In this document: piece by piece, positions 10,838 through 21,619 of the stretch | Layout: every line of letters starts with the position of its first letter | Position numbering within the stretch: the stretch's first letter is position 1 | Source: Bugulina stolonifera | Taxonomy: Eukaryota > Bryozoa > Gymnolaemata > Cheilostomatida > Bugulidae | Length of the DNA: 64,000 bases | Direction: 5' to 3' | NCBI GenBank assembly: GCA_935421135.1 | Contig: OW285194.1 | Span: forward strand, 15,957,376 to 16,021,375 | The notes under the pieces: model-generated | Database searches by the model: none | Told to the model about the DNA's origin: nothing | Seen by the model: only the letters and a program-made list of their open reading frames with translations | Made by a program: the position numbers and the translations under genes

Positions 10838-11639
10838 AGATCAAAGACTAGATTGATTATATAGACTTCTAAAGCTGTCACTCACCCAGCGGGAGTGAAT
10901 TGTGAAGATGTGCAAACTATCGTGCTTATTTGTTACTTTAGACTAGGTCTTGATACATACATGATTGTATAACCTGTGCATGTAGATGTAAGCGTATACA
11001 TGTTATACATGTATATGCTTACATGTAAGCATATACATGTATAACATGTATATGCTTACATGTAGCTATAGATGTATGTAGAAGTATAACGTGTACATGC
11101 ACATACAGATGGTATAGGCCTACATGTAGATGTATCATTTGCAATTTATATTAATATTGTGGAAGAGTTGAATTTCTTGTTGTTAAATGAAATGCACTAC
11201 TAAAATATACTAGTATGTAGTGATAGATAGACCAACAGCAAGTCTTCAAGAGTAGAGGTGAACCTGCTTGCCAATCAGCTGATGTTACAGCTGAAATCAG
11301 TAGTGGGCTAAATATCATGTTCGTTCGCTGTGTAGTTTGATAGAATATCACTAGAATGAACATTGAAGAAATATGTAACTTGACGTGTTTTACAATATTT
11401 GTTTGTCTGTTTGTTTGTTTATTTCATCAACAATATATACATGTGCATGATTGTATTGGGAAAAAAGGGAAGAACTATCCAAAGGAGCAATCCTAAGGAG
11501 GTAGTGATGTGGCCCAACCGCGCTGTAGATGAGTTAATGAAAGCGCCTGCTCAAAACAGTTAGCATAGAACAGTCTGTCCAGCTCATAATTCCTGGTCAA
11601 GAGGTAGCGCCTCACATCCGCCCTGAATGCAACCAGATC
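10838..11639. other. intergenic, nothing recognised
   Basis: AT-rich sequence downstream of Ly6-B. It contains short palindromic TACATGTA-type motifs around 10975-11060 and a TTTG run near 11400. No coding or RNA feature can be supported. Confidence 0.5.
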
Positions 11640-11812
11640 TGACCGGTTCTGCTGCTACTACTGCTGCTGCCGCTGTTGCTGCCGCTGCTGCTACCGCTGC
11701 TGCTGCTGATGCTACTGCTGCTGCCACTGTTACTGTCGCTGCCGCTGCTGCTGCTGCCGCTGTTGCCGCTGCTGCTGCTGCTGCCACTGCTGCTGTTGCT
11801 GCTGCACACCAG
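11640..11812. repeat. GCT/GCC trinucleotide tract
   Basis: A compound triplet repeat (GCT with GCC, GTT, ACT variants) of about 57 triplets. It reads as poly-Ala, poly-Leu or poly-Ser in different frames. No start, splice context or domain supports a gene. Confidence 0.85.
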
Positions 11813-12227
11813 CTATAGTACATGTGTACTAATCAATAGCAATCAATCTTCCATTTACTTGACTTTAGGAGGCATCTAGTAATCTCTGCTTTATTGAAGG
11901 TTAACACCCTTTTAAGATGCTTACTTCACAAAAGGTGGCCATTAATAGAGTCTAGCAAATACAGAATAGTAGCTTAATTGTTGCTGGCAACCATTGGTAA
12001 CAAGAAAGTGGACAAATTTCATGTTCAATAATGCAAGTTCAATGGTATGTCCCATCAATAACTATTATAAGTTATTACATTGCTTCATAAGATACATGCA
12101 GGTGATCGTTGTACCGCTATTCCTGTGCTATACAGATCATATCTAAACATATATATGCATATGATATATGTGAGTGTACTCCCAGGGATAACTCTAAGCT
12201 GCACTGATGTAAAAGAATGTGCGACTG

Positions 12228-12475
12228 TTCAAAAAAGACAGTTTGAAACAGGACGTTTTGAAAGTGGACAGTTCAACACTGGACAGTTCGAAACGTACCT
12301 AACCCTAAACCCCAACCACCAGATTTCAAATAATTTTTATTTTTTATATTATTTTCTTTATTTAAGGAATTAAATTAATTAATTAAGATTAATTATCTGC
12401 AAATTGTGTTCTTCTAAATGTAATCTACACAGTTTCGAACTGTCCTGTTTCAAACTGTCTTTTTCGAAATGTCCA
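12228..12475. mobile_element. MITE-like inverted repeat with GACAGTTYGAAAC motifs
   Basis: The left arm (about 12228-12297) has repeats of GACAGTTTGAAACAGGAC and GGACAGTTCGAAAC. The right arm (about 12430-12475) carries their reverse complement. The AT-rich middle starts with CCTAACCCTAAACCCC. The hairpin layout suggests a small non-autonomous DNA element. I could not define a clean target duplication. Confidence 0.4.
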
Positions 12476-13204
12476 TTTACCGATGTGAAAACACTAAAGC
12501 AGTACGCTGTTGCAGATTTAGTATGTATATACATGTACATGGCACATGTTATATAATAATTAATATACAAAACAATGTATATACAGATGGTGTCTAAACA
12601 TGTATATACATTATATTACATTGTACATGCGTATCAATGTTAGGACAGTCCTTAAAGCCTGGAGGTTATCTACGACGACCTGATCTAATATATGACAGAT
12701 TAGACCTTTGTTACAATTATTTCCTCTTATATACATATTATCTTATCAGAGTAACGATAATTACTTACATTGTACCTTTATATTATACTTATTATTATTA
12801 ATCTTTTCTAGTAATTAATGTCTGTATTTTTACCTACATTTATACTTATATGTACTTACATGTACTTACATGTACTTACATGTACTTACATATATTTACA
12901 CGATATGCCTACATGCACTTACATTTACTTGTGTATTATTATTTTTCTTACCACCAGACCAGACATGTAAACTCATCGTGTACCCACATGTATATACATG
13001 TAAGTCTTATTTGTAGGGTCTTTTATACAAAATGCTTTATTAGCAAGTACACTTTCTGAAAGAATCTTCCTAACTAAGGACTTAGGAGATAGATGCACAC
13101 CTCGTACCTCACTCTAGGGTAGTAACAGGGTACTAGGCACTGATGTTATGATGTATAATCTCAAATAATGCAAGTATATAAATAAGCAGCATACTTTTGA
13201 GCAG

Positions 13205-14440
13205 TTATCTACACGTGCCAGAGTTATCTACACGTGCCATAGAGTTATCTACACCTGCCATAGAGTTATCTACACCTGCCATAGAGTTATCTACACCTGC
13301 CATAGAGTTAGCTACACGTGCCATAGAGTTATCTACACCTGCCATAGAGTTATCTACACCTGCCATAGAGTTATCTACACCTGCCATAGAGTTATCTACA
13401 CCTGCCATAGGGTTATCTACACGTGCCATAGAGTTATCTACACCTGCCATAGAGTTATCTACACCTGCCATAGAGTTATCTACACCTGCCATAAAGTTAT
13501 CTACACCTGGCATAAAGTTATCTACACCTGCCATAAAGTTATCTACACCTGCCATAAAGTTATCTACACCTGCCATAGAGTTATCTACACCTGCCATAGA
13601 GTTATCTACACGTGCCATAGAGTTATCTACACCTGCCATAGAGTTATCTACACCTGCCATAGAGTTATCTACACCTGCCATAAAGTTATCTACACCTGCC
13701 ATAAAGTTATCTACACCTGGCATAAAGTTATCTACACCTGCCATAAAGTTATCTACACCTGCCATAAAGTTATCTACACCTGCCATAGAGTTATCTACAC
13801 CTGCCATAGAGTTATCTACACGTGCCATAGAGTTATCTACACCTGCCATAGAGTTATCTACACCTGCCATAGAGTTATCTACACCTGCCATAAAGTTATC
13901 TACACCTGCCATAAAGTTATCTACACCTGCCATAGAGTTATCTACACCTGCCATAGAGTTATCTACACCTGCCATAGAGTTATCTACACCTGCCATAAAG
14001 TTATCTACACCTGGCATAAAGTTATCTACACCTGCCATAAAGTTATCTACACCTGCCATAGAGTTATCTACACCTGCCATAGAGTTATCTACACGTGCCA
14101 TAGAGTTATCTACACCTGCCATAGAGTTATCTACACCTGCCATAGAGTTATCTACACCTGCCATAAAGTTATCTACACCTGCCATAAAGTTATCTACACC
14201 TGCCATAGAGTTATCTACACCTGCCATAGAGTTATCTACACGTGCCATAGAGTTATCTACACCTGCCATAAAGTTATCTACACCTGGCATAAAGTTATCT
14301 ACACCTGCCATAAAGTTATCTACACCTGCCATAAAGTTATCTACACCTGCCATAAAGTTATCTACACCTGCCATAGAGTTATCTACACCTGCCATAGAGT
14401 TATCTACACCTGCCATAAAGTTATCTACACCTGCCAGCAG
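13205..14440. repeat. 21-bp minisatellite, about 58 copies
   Basis: Tandem units of AGTTATCTACACCTGCCATAG, with three recurring variants: GAG or AAG at the junction, CCT or CGT, and GCC or GGC. The variants recur in blocks, so there is a higher-order repeat of several units. Both strands stay open for over 400 codons because 21 is a multiple of three and the unit has no stop. I treat it as non-coding. Confidence 0.92.
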
Positions 14441-14819
14441 TGACTGCTCACGTTGTACACCTGGGCTAAGCTAAGCACAGTGTTGGAAGAAGTTCTATGT
14501 TGTAGGAATAGAAACCAGGTACTTATAAATCAATAACATAACCTATATGGCGAATGAGTTAGATCACAGGCTATTCTATTCAGTGATCAAGAGTGCAAAG
14601 AGAAGACAACTACAAGTTAGCAGACATAATACATAATACATAATACATGATGCATGTACTTATGCTAGTAGTAATTTATTCTACTTACACTACTAATAGT
14701 AGAAGGTAAGCCAGTATAGTTAACATGACACCACCGATGCTACCCCCATAATGGCTGGTTTATATCATACAAGCTCCGGAATATACAGTCATTGGTGAGT
14801 TGGTTGGCTGACTTGCACT

Positions 14820-15883
14820 ATGAACATCACCAGAGTGGCTCTTGTCGTTGTTTATGGTAAGATTGCAGATATTTATATGCTTTTATGTTATGTCTATGAG
14901 TAATATATTATATATAATAATATAAATTGTGATAAATATAGATGTGTATAATATACTGTATAATAATATCAAATGTGATAAATATACATGTACATGTGAC
15001 TAGAAGTCACAGCGCACCAAGTACTCCCTCCGTCTGTAGAGCCCTAGTCTGTAGCATTATACATCTACATGCATACTAAAAATTGGATTGAGTAACACAA
15101 TAATACACATGTACATGTACATTGTGTATATTATGTGTATAATATAGCACATTGTATACACTCAAACGTTTCCATCCAGGAATAGCAGCAAGAGTATGTA
15201 TTGTCATTTGCACCTCATGCTACAACTGCTTTGATATCAATGGAGATTGTCGGGACCCATACACCTCCCCTCCTACTGACAGGGTAGTCTGTACAGGAGT
15301 ATATGATGATGGCTACTGTAGTAAGGTGAAGACATCCGCCCTGGTTGCTGGAGAGCTGAGAATTACAGGTAAGTAGGCTGCGGATTAGTAGTGGTAGTGT
15401 ATATTACATGTATTAATATTACAGTGTATGTACATACTAGTGTTCCCTATTGATAGTGGTCTCACAGATTGTAGTTCAAAATTGATTATGACACCTTGAA
15501 TACTATATACAACGAATGTAACGCTCCCTATTGGTAGGAGGAAGTCAAACAGCTGACTGATCATAGATGTATTGTATAAAGCCAAGTAAAACAGGTCAAA
15601 TATATGAATAAGAAAGACATAAGGAATATATAAATTACATGATTTACTCCCAGAATAGGGAAGTGAGTTATCTCCCTTTCTTATTGTAGTTAGAAGGGCT
15701 TGTGGGAATCTATTCCCGAACAACACCTACTGTGCCGATCCTAGAAGTGTGTTCTTAGGAAATAAAACTGCTACCAGCTGGTTCTGCTCTTGCAAAGGTG
15801 ACTTGTGTAACGGAGGGTTACCGAGCCACCCCAACTCCATGTTGACTATATTTGTGTGTATCTTGAAGCTAATTACTTCATAA
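14820..15883 (+). CDS. Ly6/uPAR-like three-finger GPI-anchored protein C (three exons)
   Basis: Exons 14820-14856, 15180-15368 and 15690-15883 join in phase 1 at GT-AG junctions and give 139 residues. The signal peptide begins MNITRVALVVVYG. The body has the Ly6 cysteine series (CTSCYNC ... CR ... VVC ... YCSK ... ACG ... YCA ... FCSC ... LCN), and a hydrophobic tail (SMLTIFVCILKLITS) follows, as for GPI attachment. Intron phase and position match genes A, B and D, so all are one family, but C is the most divergent of the plus-strand three. Its short introns lack the splice-site minisatellites. Confidence 0.82.
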
Positions 15884-16264
15884 AATATATGCGTAGCTTA
15901 CCAAACACTTCCCTATACTTTAGCCAATGATGCAAGTCCTGCACTGTGTCATGTGATATGTACTAGAATCATAACCAATGCAATGGGCAGGGACCAAATG
16001 TCCAGTATAATGTATATACACTGTATATACACCATTGCCTACAAGTACACGTACATAAATTGATCTATATGACTTTGTATAGCAATACTTGCGATGCCCT
16101 TTATTTACAAAAGAATGATGCCATAACTCGTCCTTCCTACAAGTATGATAATCTAAAATACAATGTACACGCATGTCTAAAACTGTGTGAAGTTGTCCTA
16201 CCAGGACACAGCACTGTCTTGTCCGTGGACTCCTTATATCTGATATCTGCCCTGGTTTACCTGA

Positions 16265-16710
16265 AAGCAAAGGTCTCTGTAGCATACGACATACATGTAT
16301 ATATATCACATACAATACACACTGTAGCATACGACATACATGTATATATATCACATACAATACACACTGTAGCATACGACATACATGTATATATATCACA
16401 TACAATACACACTGAAGCATACGACATACATGTATATACATGTATATCACATACAATACACACTGTAGCATACGACATACATGTATATACATGTATATCA
16501 CATACAATACACACTGTAGCATACGACATACATGTATATATATCACATACAATACACACTGTAGCATACGACATACATGTATATATATATCACATACAAT
16601 ACACACTGTAGCATACGACATACATGTATATACATGTATATCACATACAATACACACTGTAGCATACGACATACATGTATATATATCACATACAATACAC
16701 ACTGTAGGCC
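16265..16710. repeat. about 45-60-bp minisatellite
   Basis: Nine copies of a unit built from GTAGCATACGACATACATG, a variable TATA run, and ATCACATACAATACACACT. Copies differ in length by an extra TACATGTA step. Multiple open frames on both strands are repeat artefacts. Confidence 0.88.
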
Positions 16711-16994
16711 TACACAATATGCACCTGAGATCCATGTGCACATGGGAGACTTTATATTGAGTAGGCAACTCTACACAAACTGACTTGACCAAACTACAGT
16801 TACTACATACTGCTTCATATACTTTAAACTGATAGTGAGGAGGGAGGGAGGGGGGTACTGAATTTCTTCCCCATGCCGTCTGAAGATAGAAGTACCTGCC
16901 TATAGATCTAGATATAACAACACAGAGCAAAGTAAGTTTATCTACATTAAATTGTGGAGACGCGGACAGCACTACATTATGTATACATGTACAT

Positions 16995-17127
16995 ATGCAG
17001 GCTACTCACATAGTTGATGTACAACACCTCAAACATCTGACTCCACTCTCTCCGTGAAACACACAAAGCACAGAGAGAACTGTCAACAACTACGATTGCG
17101 TCAGAAGAAATTGACCCCAACGTTAGA
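16995..17127 (-). other. possible host exon interrupted by the provirus (left part)
   Basis: On the minus strand the frame from the insertion point to a strong donor (TAT then GTGAGT, near 16997-17005) is open, with codon-like composition (DAIVVVDSSLCALCVSRREW). Across the reconstructed empty site the frame continues without a stop into the right flank up to a CAG near 28060-28070. No family is recognised. It may be chance, since the span is under 200 bp. Confidence 0.25.
17122..17127. repeat. left target-site duplication GTTAGA of the provirus
   Basis: GTTAGA lies immediately outside the left TIR and recurs at 28011-28016 immediately outside the right TIR. Six base pairs is the duplication length made by Polinton/Maverick integrases. 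Confidence 0.92.
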
Positions 17128-17850
17128 AGTAGTATAGTCAGTGCACTTCTAGACAGACACGCACTCATTGACCCCTGTTTTCAACCAATCACAAGCCGGT
17201 ATTTCCGATTTCAACCAATCACAGAAGAGCACAAAAATTTTGCACACGACCTTGCCAAGGTCACCCCAAAATCCCCCCTTCTGATTGGTCGAAAAAACAT
17301 TTGCACACTTGACCCCGAACCCGGCCACGACCCCTTCCCTTCCTCCTTCCCACCCTCCTCCCCTCCCCCTCCCCCACCTCCCACTCCTCCCTCCTCCCCG
17401 CCACCGCCCTCGTCCCGTCCGCGCCACCGCCGTCGCCGCCGCCGCCACCGCCGCCCTCACCACCGCCGCCGCCGCCGCCACCACCACCGCCCTCACCACC
17501 GTCGCCGCCACCGCCGCCGCCGCCACCACCGCCACCACCACCACCGCCGCCACCACCACCACCGCCACCGCCGCCGCCGCCGCCACCACCACCACCACCG
17601 CCGCCGCCGCCGCCGCCGCCATCACCGTCATCACCGCCACCCCTCCTCCACCGCCGCCCACCCTCCCCACCCCGCAACCCCCACTCACCCGAACGACCAA
17701 TCGTTTGAGGCGGTCAAGCCGCGTCCGCCCACGTTGCGTGCGGCGCCGACCGTACACGTGGAGGCGACGCCGGTGCCCCGTATCCACCGGGCCAAGCGAC
17801 TAGGCAGCGGCCCGCCGCCCATTCCGAGTTCCACTGGGGTGGGACTATAA
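17128..17850 (+). repeat. left terminal inverted repeat of the provirus
   Basis: 723 bp, the exact length of the right arm; the outer 70 bases and the inner end (GTGGGACTATAA) are identical when inverted, and the translations of both arms are identical. It contains a long CCG/CCA triplet tract (about 17400-17660). The 'proteins' of poly-Gly, poly-Ala or poly-Thr in this arm are composition artefacts. Confidence 0.95.
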
Positions 17851-18149
17851 TGTAATATATTAAATTGTTTAGCCTCCCTATAAAAATATATAGTAGTAGG
17901 GTGTGAGTTATTTTTTAGCTTGATAGCATTTTATACAATAAACACTTCACAATTGCTGCCAATTACTCCATTTAACACTAACCTTATGTTCTACTTGTTG
18001 ACATCTCTGATCAGGCACTGACTAGTAGGTAGCTGTCTCTGTTTACTCTCACTCTGTTGACTAGAGGCTGATTGTTCATACTGCTAGAGTGAGAAACTTA
18101 TACCTTAAATAGTAGTATTCAGTGGGCGGAGTCTAACCATTTCCCCACC
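17851..18149. other. provirus left internal spacer
   Basis: Unique AT-rich sequence between the TIR and the inverted 31-bp array. No ORF, promoter or RNA feature is supported. Confidence 0.5.
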
Positions 18150-18888
18150 CCGATGTGAATCCGAAGCCTCCCGATGTGAATCCGAAGCCTCCCGATGCAC
18201 CCCGATGTGAATCCGAAGCCTCCCGATGCACCCCGATGTGAATCCGAAGCCTCCCGATGCACCCCGATGTGAATCCGAAGCCTCCCGATGCACCCCGATG
18301 TGAATCCGAAGCCTCCCGATGCATCCCGATGTGATTCCGAAGCTTCCCGATGCATCCCGATGTGATTCCGAAGCTTCCCGATGCATCCCGATGTGAATCC
18401 GAAGCTTCCCGATGCATCCCGATGTGATTCCGAAGCTTCCCGATGCATCCCGATGCATCCCGATGTGATTCCGAAGCTTCCCGATGCATCCCGATGTGTC
18501 AATTCACATCGGGATGCATCGGGATGCATCGGGAAGCTTCGGAATCACATCGGGATGCATCGGGAAGCTTCGGAATCACATCGGGATGCATCGGGAAGCT
18601 TCGGAATCACATCGGGATGCATCGGGAAGCTTCGGAATCACATCGGGATGCATCGGGAAGCTTCGGATTCACATCGGGATGCATCGGGAAGCTTCGGAAT
18701 CACATCGGGATGCATCGGGAAGCTTCGGAATCACATCGGGATGCATCGGGAAGCTTCGGATTCACATCGGGATGCATCGGGAAGCTTCGGAATCACATCG
18801 GGATGCATCGGAAGGCTTCGGATTCACATCGGGATGCATCGGGAGGCTTCGGATTCACATCGGAAGGCTTCGGATTCACATCGGGTCA
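18150..18888. repeat. 31-bp tandem array that flips orientation at its centre (giant hairpin) inside the provirus
   Basis: The left arm (18150-18498) is a tandem of a 31-bp unit with CCGATGTGAATCCGAAGC and CCCGATGCATCC. From 18505 to 18888 the same unit runs in the opposite orientation. The two arms meet at CGATGTG-TCAATT-CACATCG. The units themselves hold palindromes (GATGCATC, AAGCTT). The period of 31 opens every frame, so the ORFs here are not genes. The whole can fold into a perfect-looking stem of about 350 bp. Confidence 0.95.
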
Positions 18889-18936
18889 CATTGGGATTGG
18901 ATAAAAAAAAGGGAGGAGTCAAGAAATGAGCAGTTG

Positions 18937-18943
18937 TATAAAG
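18937..18943 (+). promoter_or_regulatory. TATA box for the plus-strand provirus gene
   Basis: TATAAAG, 83 bp upstream of the ATG at 19026, followed after about 30 bp by CATTCAAAG, a possible initiator region. Position and orientation fit the 86-residue gene. Confidence 0.55.
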
Positions 18944-19025
18944 GGAGAGTGGGATCACAGTCTCAGCATTCAAAGTTCACCACATCACTACTGTACAGCT
19001 ACACTACTACAATAGTACATTATCA

Positions 19026-19286
19026 ATGGATACTGACAACATAGTACAAAACCAAGAAGAGTTATTTGCGGGCTTAACGGACTCACAAATGGATGGAATT
19101 ATTGAGGAAGAAGAGTGCAGTCAGAAGAGGAAAGAAGAGGTGGATGCGTTAAAAGAGGCACGGAAGAAGGGGAAAATAATAGGAGTGGGGAGTCCTGCCC
19201 GAAAGGATCTTTCTAACATGGTGGACTCTCCATCCTCCCCGGAGCGGGCCTCGGATAGGGGCGAGACCACAACAACCCATGGATGA
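19026..19286 (+). CDS. small acidic provirus protein, unknown function (86 aa)
   Basis: The only provirus frame on the plus strand, divergent from the other genes and preceded by a TATA box. The N-terminal half is acidic (GLTDSQMDGIIEEEE), followed by a mixed-charge stretch (KRKEEVDALKEARKKGK) and a Ser/Pro/Thr-rich tail ending TTTTHG. No domain is recognised. The last third lies in the first copy of a 124-bp tandem duplication, so the C-terminus may have changed recently. A left-end gene pointing inward could be an early or regulatory gene, but that is only positional inference. Confidence 0.55.
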   Translation: MDTDNIVQNQEELFAGLTDSQMDGIIEEEECSQKRKEEVDALKEARKKGKIIGVGSPARKDLSNMVDSPSSPERASDRGETTTTHG

Positions 19287-19468
19287 GTATTATTCCAAGA
19301 TAGAAAAGATGCAGCTTTCTTCAGTAGTATTGTTTTATTACGAGGTGGACTCTCCGTCCTCCCCGGAGCGGGCCTCGGATAGGGGCGAGACCACAACAAC
19401 CCATGGATGAGTATTATTCCAAGATAGAAAAGATGCAGCTTTCTTCAGTAGTATTGTTTTATTACGAA
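19221..19468. repeat. 124-bp direct tandem duplication at the 3' end of the small plus-strand gene
   Basis: 19221-19344 is repeated at 19345-19468 with only one difference noticed (CCATCC against CCGTCC). It covers the C-terminal codons, the stop and the following 50 bases. An A-rich tract with AATAAAAG near 19487 follows and could end the transcript. Confidence 0.93.
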
Positions 19469-19631
19469 GATAAATAGAGAAAAAATAAAAGAATCAAGAA
19501 TCAAGCAGAAATCTAAAAAGCAAAGAAAAAAAAAAAGAATGCAGGTAAGATAAAAACTATTGGTCTCTTTTTTTTTTTTTTTAGTTATAGTAGTATAAAA
19601 ACGAATTATAAGTAAGGTGAAGTATTTCTCT

Positions 19632-20159
19632 CTAGTCAAAGTGAAAAGGTGAAAAAAGCATAATATTGTTTACATGCGTTGTGAGTGGGAAAGTATTATT
19701 TCTTTTATTATAGTATAAACGTTGTAATAGAGCTCTTATAGAATGATCTCGAACTCTTCCTTCTACTCTGCTTAGCCGTGTAATTATTCCCTCCATACTC
19801 CACCCTCGAGCTCGAAGGAGACAGAACAAGATGCAGTAGTCTCCACACACGTTAGTACTCTCTTCTTGTAGACACTCTCCATTCCATACTATTGGTATTC
19901 CCCATTGTTGTAACATCTTACCCACATCAGGATAAATAGAAGGGGGGAGACCATAGGAGTCGAAATACTCTATTTCTTTTCCATTCGAAAAAACAGAGAT
20001 CCAATGCTCGCCACTTTTCTCACTTGTTTGAGTGTTGAAAACAAAAGATCCAGATGGGGAGAAGGAGTCTAAGAAGTGATCCCTTGGCATAACCCCTCTA
20101 AAGGAGGTTGATGAGAGTTTATCATCAGATAGAATATTCGAGATTGAGAATGTATCCAT
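19632..20159 (-). CDS. adenain-like cysteine protease (175 aa)
   Basis: Matches the adenovirus-type (peptidase C5-like) protease that Polintons use to mature capsid and core proteins. The catalytic series is visible: His52 in GEHWIS, Asp67 in YFDSYG, Gln98 in ECLQ and Cys105 in NVCGDYC. The length is close to the usual 170-210 residues. ATG at 20159, 8 bp after the capsid stop, so it probably shares the late transcript with the capsid gene. No lesion is seen. Confidence 0.88.
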   Translation of the reverse strand: MDTFSISNILSDDKLSSTSFRGVMPRDHFLDSFSPSGSFVFNTQTSEKSGEHWISVFSNGKEIEYFDSYGLPPSIYPDVGKMLQQWGIPIVWNGECLQEESTNVCGDYCILFCLLRARGWSMEGIITRLSRVEGRVRDHSIRALLQRLYYNKRNNTFPLTTHVNNIMLFSPFHFD

Positions 20160-20167
20160 TTTTTTTT

Positions 20168-21514
20168 TTACATCATCCCGGCTACCATAGATACTTCGTG
20201 ATTTGCATTCAAGTAGATAATGTCATCTTTTTCTTCGTATACAAACAGTCCAAGTGTATTTTGAGTTTGATTAGCAAATGCTAGATTAATAGATAGACTC
20301 CCATTTGATAACAAGTGAAAGTTGTCATCACACAAATCTCCTGAAATGTCAAAGGCGTAGAGAGCAGCGCAGGACTTGTATTTGCTAGGGGAGATCTCAT
20401 TCCCTGTGTCAGCATCGGATGTATTTGTGACAGTGAACAAATTCATGAATTCACGAGCAAACTTTCCACTTGCAAAATTTGGTTCATATCTTCGGGTCAC
20501 CGGTGTTCCATCAATTAGTAATTCTAATGAACTTAGATTGTTATGTCCAAATTTGAAGGGATTTTGCTTATACGTTCCACTCTTTGCAGTATGGTTGACT
20601 AGTCCGACAAAGACTCTGTTTGGCTTCTGTCCCGCTTGATCAAAGTTTACTCTCACTGACTGGTGTCCAGCAGGGATGACATGGAAATGAGTTTTTATTC
20701 GGTCAATTGGTAGTTTTATAGACTCTTGTTGCACAACCCAAACATCCATTTGTGCTTTTTGTAAGGCCGGATTGGCTTGTACACGTCGAATCCACAATTC
20801 TGTCTTAGTTATAGAAATCTTCGCCCCTCCTGCAGGGTTGTCTGTTTCTGCTAAGAGGGCCATTTGTGGAATAGCACGTTGTAGAGTAAGGCGAGAGCGA
20901 ACTCCTGGTGGAATAAGTCTTCCTTGAGAAAACATACTCAACCTAGGTCTCCCATAGAAGCTCATCTCTTTACTTGTGGCTATAAGTTTCTTTCTTTTTT
21001 CAACCACTTCGGGAGGTATACCATCATAGTCTTCTCCAGTTCCTTCATCCTCCATCCACCCACTCCCAACTTTCATATATGTGCTCTTAGCATCTTTACC
21101 ATAGTTTAGGAGATTCTCGACATAAGCTCTATGTCCATAGTTTGGTTCATACTCAACATCTTGCCCGGCCAGTTGAACAGTGGCAGAAGAAAAGAGACTG
21201 TGCATAAAATTGTCCCCTGGAACAACCTTTAGTTGTTCTTCCGCAGGTAGTACGCTTCCATCAGCCTTGCTCACCTTTACTGTGGTGTGTAAGTAAGACC
21301 TTGATAGATCTGTGTAGAGTTCGTCTGCGGGCGGGATGTTAAATTCAATAGTGCCATCAGGGGAGTCCGTAACAGGAGCCAAAGGTACCCACTCACCTCT
21401 GAGCACGCTAGTATGAGTTGGCGGAGTGGCAAATAAGTCAAAACTGGAGTCAACCGTGTCTGGAGAGTCTTCAGAAACCTTGGAGAGAGAGATGGCTCGA
21501 TGTGTGACGGACAT
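20168..21514 (-). CDS. major capsid protein, F54H12.2-like (448 aa)
   Basis: The pattern (FDLFATPP near residue 26, a strand-rich middle, EPNYGHRAYVENLLNYG near 122-139, FYGRPRLSMFSQGRLIPPGV near 190-210, ELWIRRVQANP) is that of the F54H12.2-like family, widespread in invertebrate Polinton-type elements and regarded as the double-jelly-roll major capsid protein. It would form the capsid shell. The length matches that family (about 450 residues) rather than longer Polinton capsids. A TATA box lies at 21601-21607. The frame is intact. The assignment rests on remembered family features and context (protease, penton, packaging ATPase). Confidence 0.82.
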   Translation of the reverse strand: MSVTHRAISLSKVSEDSPDTVDSSFDLFATPPTHTSVLRGEWVPLAPVTDSPDGTIEFNIPPADELYTDLSRSYLHTTVKVSKADGSVLPAEEQLKVVPGDNFMHSLFSSATVQLAGQDVEYEPNYGHRAYVENLLNYGKDAKSTYMKVGSGWMEDEGTGEDYDGIPPEVVEKRKKLIATSKEMSFYGRPRLSMFSQGRLIPPGVRSRLTLQRAIPQMALLAETDNPAGGAKISITKTELWIRRVQANPALQKAQMDVWVVQQESIKLPIDRIKTHFHVIPAGHQSVRVNFDQAGQKPNRVFVGLVNHTAKSGTYKQNPFKFGHNNLSSLELLIDGTPVTRRYEPNFASGKFAREFMNLFTVTNTSDADTGNEISPSKYKSCAALYAFDISGDLCDDNFHLLSNGSLSINLAFANQTQNTLGLFVYEEKDDIIYLNANHEVSMVAGMM

Positions 21515-21600
21515 GTTCGATAGTGTGAGAGTTGTTCCATCTAGTACTTGCTCCTACAGTCGCTTGTCTAAGAGTGGGGAGTGGTGAGTCTAGGTGTGGA

Positions 21601-21607
21601 TTATATA
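21601..21607 (-). promoter_or_regulatory. TATA box upstream of the capsid gene
   Basis: The minus strand reads AAATATATAATCC about 90 bp before the capsid ATG, just past the stop of the preceding gene. It suggests that capsid and protease have their own promoter. Confidence 0.45.
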
Positions 21608-21619
21608 TTTATCTTTCAT

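Noticed and set aside
13197..14474. Long open frames of 425 and 403 codons on opposite strands
   Set aside because: They are produced by a stop-free 21-bp tandem repeat. No start context, splice sites or domain support a gene.
17149..17803. Apparent poly-Gly, poly-Ala and poly-Thr proteins in both provirus TIRs
   Set aside because: Composition artefacts of a CCG/CCA triplet tract, open in several frames on both strands.
18105..19044. Histidine/aspartate-rich repeat proteins in all frames
   Set aside because: The 31-bp period opens all frames equally, which is the mark of a repeat and not of coding selection.
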